From: a bacterium | GTDB taxonomy: Bacteria; Hinthialibacterota; Hinthialibacteria; H5-UNCL2 | Reading direction: 5' to 3' | DNA length: 64,000 nt | Assembly: GCA_015075175.1 (NCBI GenBank) | Contig: JABTUV010000006.1 | Location: forward strand, 124,001-188,000 | Shown: positions 61,433-64,000 of the stretch, piece by piece | How the letters are laid out: every line of letters begins with the position of its first letter | Numbering within the stretch: position 1 is the first letter of the stretch | Position numbers and translations under genes: made by a program | Notes under the pieces: model-generated | Seen by the model: only the letters and a program-made list of their open reading frames with translations | Told to the model about the DNA's origin: nothing | The model's database searches: none

Positions 61433-64000
61433 CTACGGGGCGGGGACGCCGGTGTTGCGGTTGTCGGCGCGGAAGCGCGGCCAGGGCGCGCGGCCGGGCA
61501 GGTCCAGGCCCGGCGCGTCCAGAATATGCAGCCCGCCCGGCGTTCCCACGATGATATCAAGGTCGCCGTCGCCGTCCACGTCCGCCAGGGTCGCGCCCGC
61601 TTCGATGGGTCCGTCCATCGGCCGCGGGAAGCCCGCCGTCATCGCGCCGCTTTCGCCCTCCAGCGCATACAGGCGGCCGTCCAGCCCGCCGATCACGACC
61701 TCCAGTTTTCCGTCGCCGTCAATGTCGCCGACCACGGGCGAAGCGCGGAAGGCCACGTCCGCCCCGAAGTCGGCTTCCCACAACAGCGAACCGTCGGCGC
61801 GCCAGGCCGCCACGATGCCTTTCAGGTTGCCCAGAACCACGTCAACCGCGCCGTCGCCGGAAAGATCGGCGACCGCCGGTGAGCCGTCGAAGCCGCTGCC
61901 CGGCACGTGCCGCGAGGTCTTGACCGGCCAGCCGGAGAGGAAACGCCCCGTCCATGCCAGTCCGTACAGATAAGCGTCGCGGCCGCCGATGACAATCTCG
62001 GGGAAGGCGTCGCCGTTGAGATTGACCAGCACGGGGGACGAGACGATCAAGTTCTGCGTCTGCAGCGGGAATCCGAACAGCGTCACGCCGGTGGAATTGT
62101 GCGCGTGCACGAACGAATCCTCGCCGCCGAAGATCACGTCCATCCCGCCGCCCAGGTCGAGATCGGCCAGCGCCGCGCTGCTGCGAATCGGCTCGGTAGC
62201 CGTAATGGGCCATCCCGCCAACACTCCCGACACGGGATTAACCGCCCAGAGGTAGCCGGCGGTGTCGCCGATGACCAGGTCCAGCGAACCGTCCCCGTCC
62301 AGGTCGGCGACGGCAGGCGAAGCGACCAGCTCGCCGCTGGCGGGCAGCGTCGAGACGGCGGCCTCAGCGACGTTGCGCCAATGCGCCTCCTCGGAAGGCC
62401 GGAACGCCGCCTGGCGCAAATCAAATGCGCGCGCCTTCTCCTCCATCGGATTCCAGATGTACAGCCTGCGGTCGGAGGAGCCGATCACGATCTCCATCCC
62501 GCCCCCGCCGTCCAGATCGACCAGCGCGGGTGAGCTGTGCACGGGACCGCCGGTCGTCAACGAGGCTTTCACGCCGCCGTCGGGGCGATAGACGAGGACC
62601 CGCCCGTCGACCGCGCCGATGACGAGCTCGCGCGCGCCGTCGCCGTCCAAATCCGCCACCGCCGCGGACGAAGTGAAACCGCCCGAGGCCGACTGCGGCC
62701 AGCCCGCCAGCGGCGGATACAGGTCCAGCGTGGGCGTGGAGTTCGGCGTGAAGCTGGGCGTGGGCGTGGCCGTCAAGGTCGCCGTGGGCGTCGGAGTCGC
62801 CGTCGGCGTGGGCGTGGATCGTTCGTACCAATGCAGCGCCCACATGAGCACGTCCAGATAGTTCTCCTTCCCATCCCCGTTGAAGTCCAGGTTGGCGTTC
62901 TCGCCCAGGTTGTCCCCCGAAGAACGTCAAGAGCGCCAGGAGGTCCAACTCGTCCACGCGATCAGTCGGCACGAGATTGGGCGAGTTGTTGACGAACAGC
63001 GGCGTGTTGGTGGGCGGCGGCGTGGCTGTCTCGGTCGGCGTCGCGGTCGCCGGGCGTGTCCGTCGGGGGTCGCCGTAGCCGTGTCGGTGGGCGTGCCGGT
63101 CGCCGTGTCGGTCGGCGTGGCCGTGGCGGTATTGGTCGGCGTGGGCGTGGCCGTCGCGGTCGCCGTGGGCGTTGGTGTGAAACTGGCGGTGAAGCTCGGC
63201 GTAAAGCTGGCCGTATACGTGGCCGTCGCGGTCGCCGTGGGCGTACCCGTGTCCGTCGCGGTCGGCGTACCCGTGGGCGTCGCCGTGAAAGTCGGAGTTG
63301 ACGTGTAGGTGGGTCGGAGTGCCGGTAAACGTGGGCGTGTTTGTCGCCGTATCCGTCGGCGTCGGCGTAGGCGTTCGGTGAACGTCGCCGTGGGCGCCGG
63401 TAAAGGTGGGTCGCCGTCGCCGTGGGGTGGGAAGGCGTGTAGGTCGGCGCGTGTGGGCGTATCCGTCGCCGTATCCGTCGGCGTCGGCGTCGGGGTAGCG
63501 GTCGCCGTGTCCGTGGGGGGTTGGGTCGCCGTCGCGGTCGGCGTCCCCGTCCGGGTGAAGGTGGGCGTCGCCGTATGTGTCGGCGTGCCCGTGTTGGTCG
63601 GCGTGAACGTGGCCGTGGGCGTATCCGTCGGCGTCGGCGTGGCCGTGTCGGTAGGCGTGGGTGTGGGCGTCTTGGTAAACGGAATCGGCGTGGGCGTCGG
63701 CGTGAGCGTAAACGTGAACGTGCTCGTATTCGTCGGCGTTCCCGTGGGCGTCGCCGTGGGAGTCACCCCCAATACGCGCACCTCCAGCATCTCCGTCACG
63801 GACTCGATTCCGTCGCCGGCCGCCACCACGGGAAAGAAGGTCGCATCGGGTAGAAAGGCCGGCGGCAGGTAGCGAAACTCGCCCGTGGGATCAACGCTCA
63901 TGCTCCCGGGCGCCCCATCGTCGAAGACCAGCGAAAAGACGATGGGGTCGCCGTCCTCGTCGCGGGCGGAAAGCGGATAGACCAGCTCCGTCACGCCGTC
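61433..64000 (-). CDS. Secreted dockerin / Thr-Pro linker / FG-GAP propeller protein (5' end outside), frameshifted
   Basis: Only the 3' part is inside; the gene starts beyond 64000. Order (N to C): cadherin/Big-like segment ([20 protein letters not shown]); a Thr-Pro linker of about 250 codons ([20 protein letters not shown], 63010-63760). Next is a dockerin-type pair of calcium loops ([14 protein letters not shown] then [20 protein letters not shown], 62840-62990), followed by a second short linker. Then comes a propeller of FG-GAP blades ([60 protein letters not shown]), ending [14 protein letters not shown]. Several frameshifts lie in the linker and dockerin (62860-63480). Probably a cell-surface or extracellular binding protein. 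Confidence 0.85.

Noticed and set aside
62880-63872. Plus-strand ORFs rich in [12 protein letters not shown]
   Set aside because: Complement of the Thr-Pro linker of the minus-strand dockerin/FG-GAP protein.
1-64000. tRNA, rRNA, tmRNA, RNase P RNA or riboswitch genes
   Set aside because: Intergenic regions were read for T-loop motifs and typical structures and none was convincing; a covariance-model search would be decisive.

Overview
The window is a GC-rich chromosomal segment of a diderm bacterium. Outer-membrane traits are LptF/LptG, a GmhB-like heptose phosphatase and an RND efflux pump. The gene set (DUF2298 membrane proteins, a DUF4159 protein, a dockerin/FG-GAP protein with long Thr-Pro linkers, heparinase II/III-like enzymes) and the density of interspersed palindromic repeats suit an uncultured candidate-phylum lineage such as Sumerlaeota- or Hydrogenedentota-like bacteria. 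I cannot fix the phylum from the sequence. The region looks origin-proximal: it carries recF, an rpmH-rnpA-yidD-yidC-jag cluster and two perfect parS sites (7251-7266 and 34315-34330), although dnaA itself is not here.

Layout. 1-5880 is accessory DNA. It holds an IS66 fragment, a degenerate IS3-family element, and a CRISPR-like array with a 35-bp repeat that is split in two by a degenerate IS66 element. The array's right end is fused into a truncated cation/proton antiporter gene. No cas gene is visible. 5.9-13 kb (minus strand) holds gmhB-like, recF, lysC, a methyltransferase, small DUF4160/DUF2442 proteins and MscS. 13-26 kb holds an MFS exporter, an unusual membrane-anchored GspE-like ATPase, a large six-hairpin-type glycosidase-like protein, a carboxypeptidase-regulatory-repeat protein, an amidohydrolase with an internal UAG, and separate coaB and coaC. 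26-32 kb holds a DUF4175-like/DUF4159 pair and lptF/lptG. 32-40 kb is a three-gene operon of giant polytopic membrane proteins (DUF2298-NHL, GT39, DUF2298). 40-44 kb is the ribosome/membrane-insertion cluster, with a recognisable promoter and a possible attenuator. 45-56 kb holds a homocysteine methyltransferase domain, pssA, a broken GT39-like gene, an FlgT-C-like protein, dnaJ, two adjacent heparinase-like lyases and a MoxR ATPase. 56-64 kb holds an RND pump with adaptor, small membrane and hypothetical genes, and the 3' part of a secreted dockerin/FG-GAP protein.

Two themes cut across the window. First, at least eight families of short palindromic or tandem repeats occupy nearly every intergenic gap and also enter genes. 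They supply the stop codon of at least five genes and the likely start codon of lptF. They add in-frame peptides inside three long genes and a repeat-coded tail on PssA. Array spacers also resemble them, and one spacer shares 26 identical bases with a 68-bp tandem repeat at 49 kb. Second, frameshifts are very frequent, even in genes expected to be essential (recF, lysC, pssA). Many are therefore probably consensus indel errors, and I annotate such genes over their full reconstructed span.
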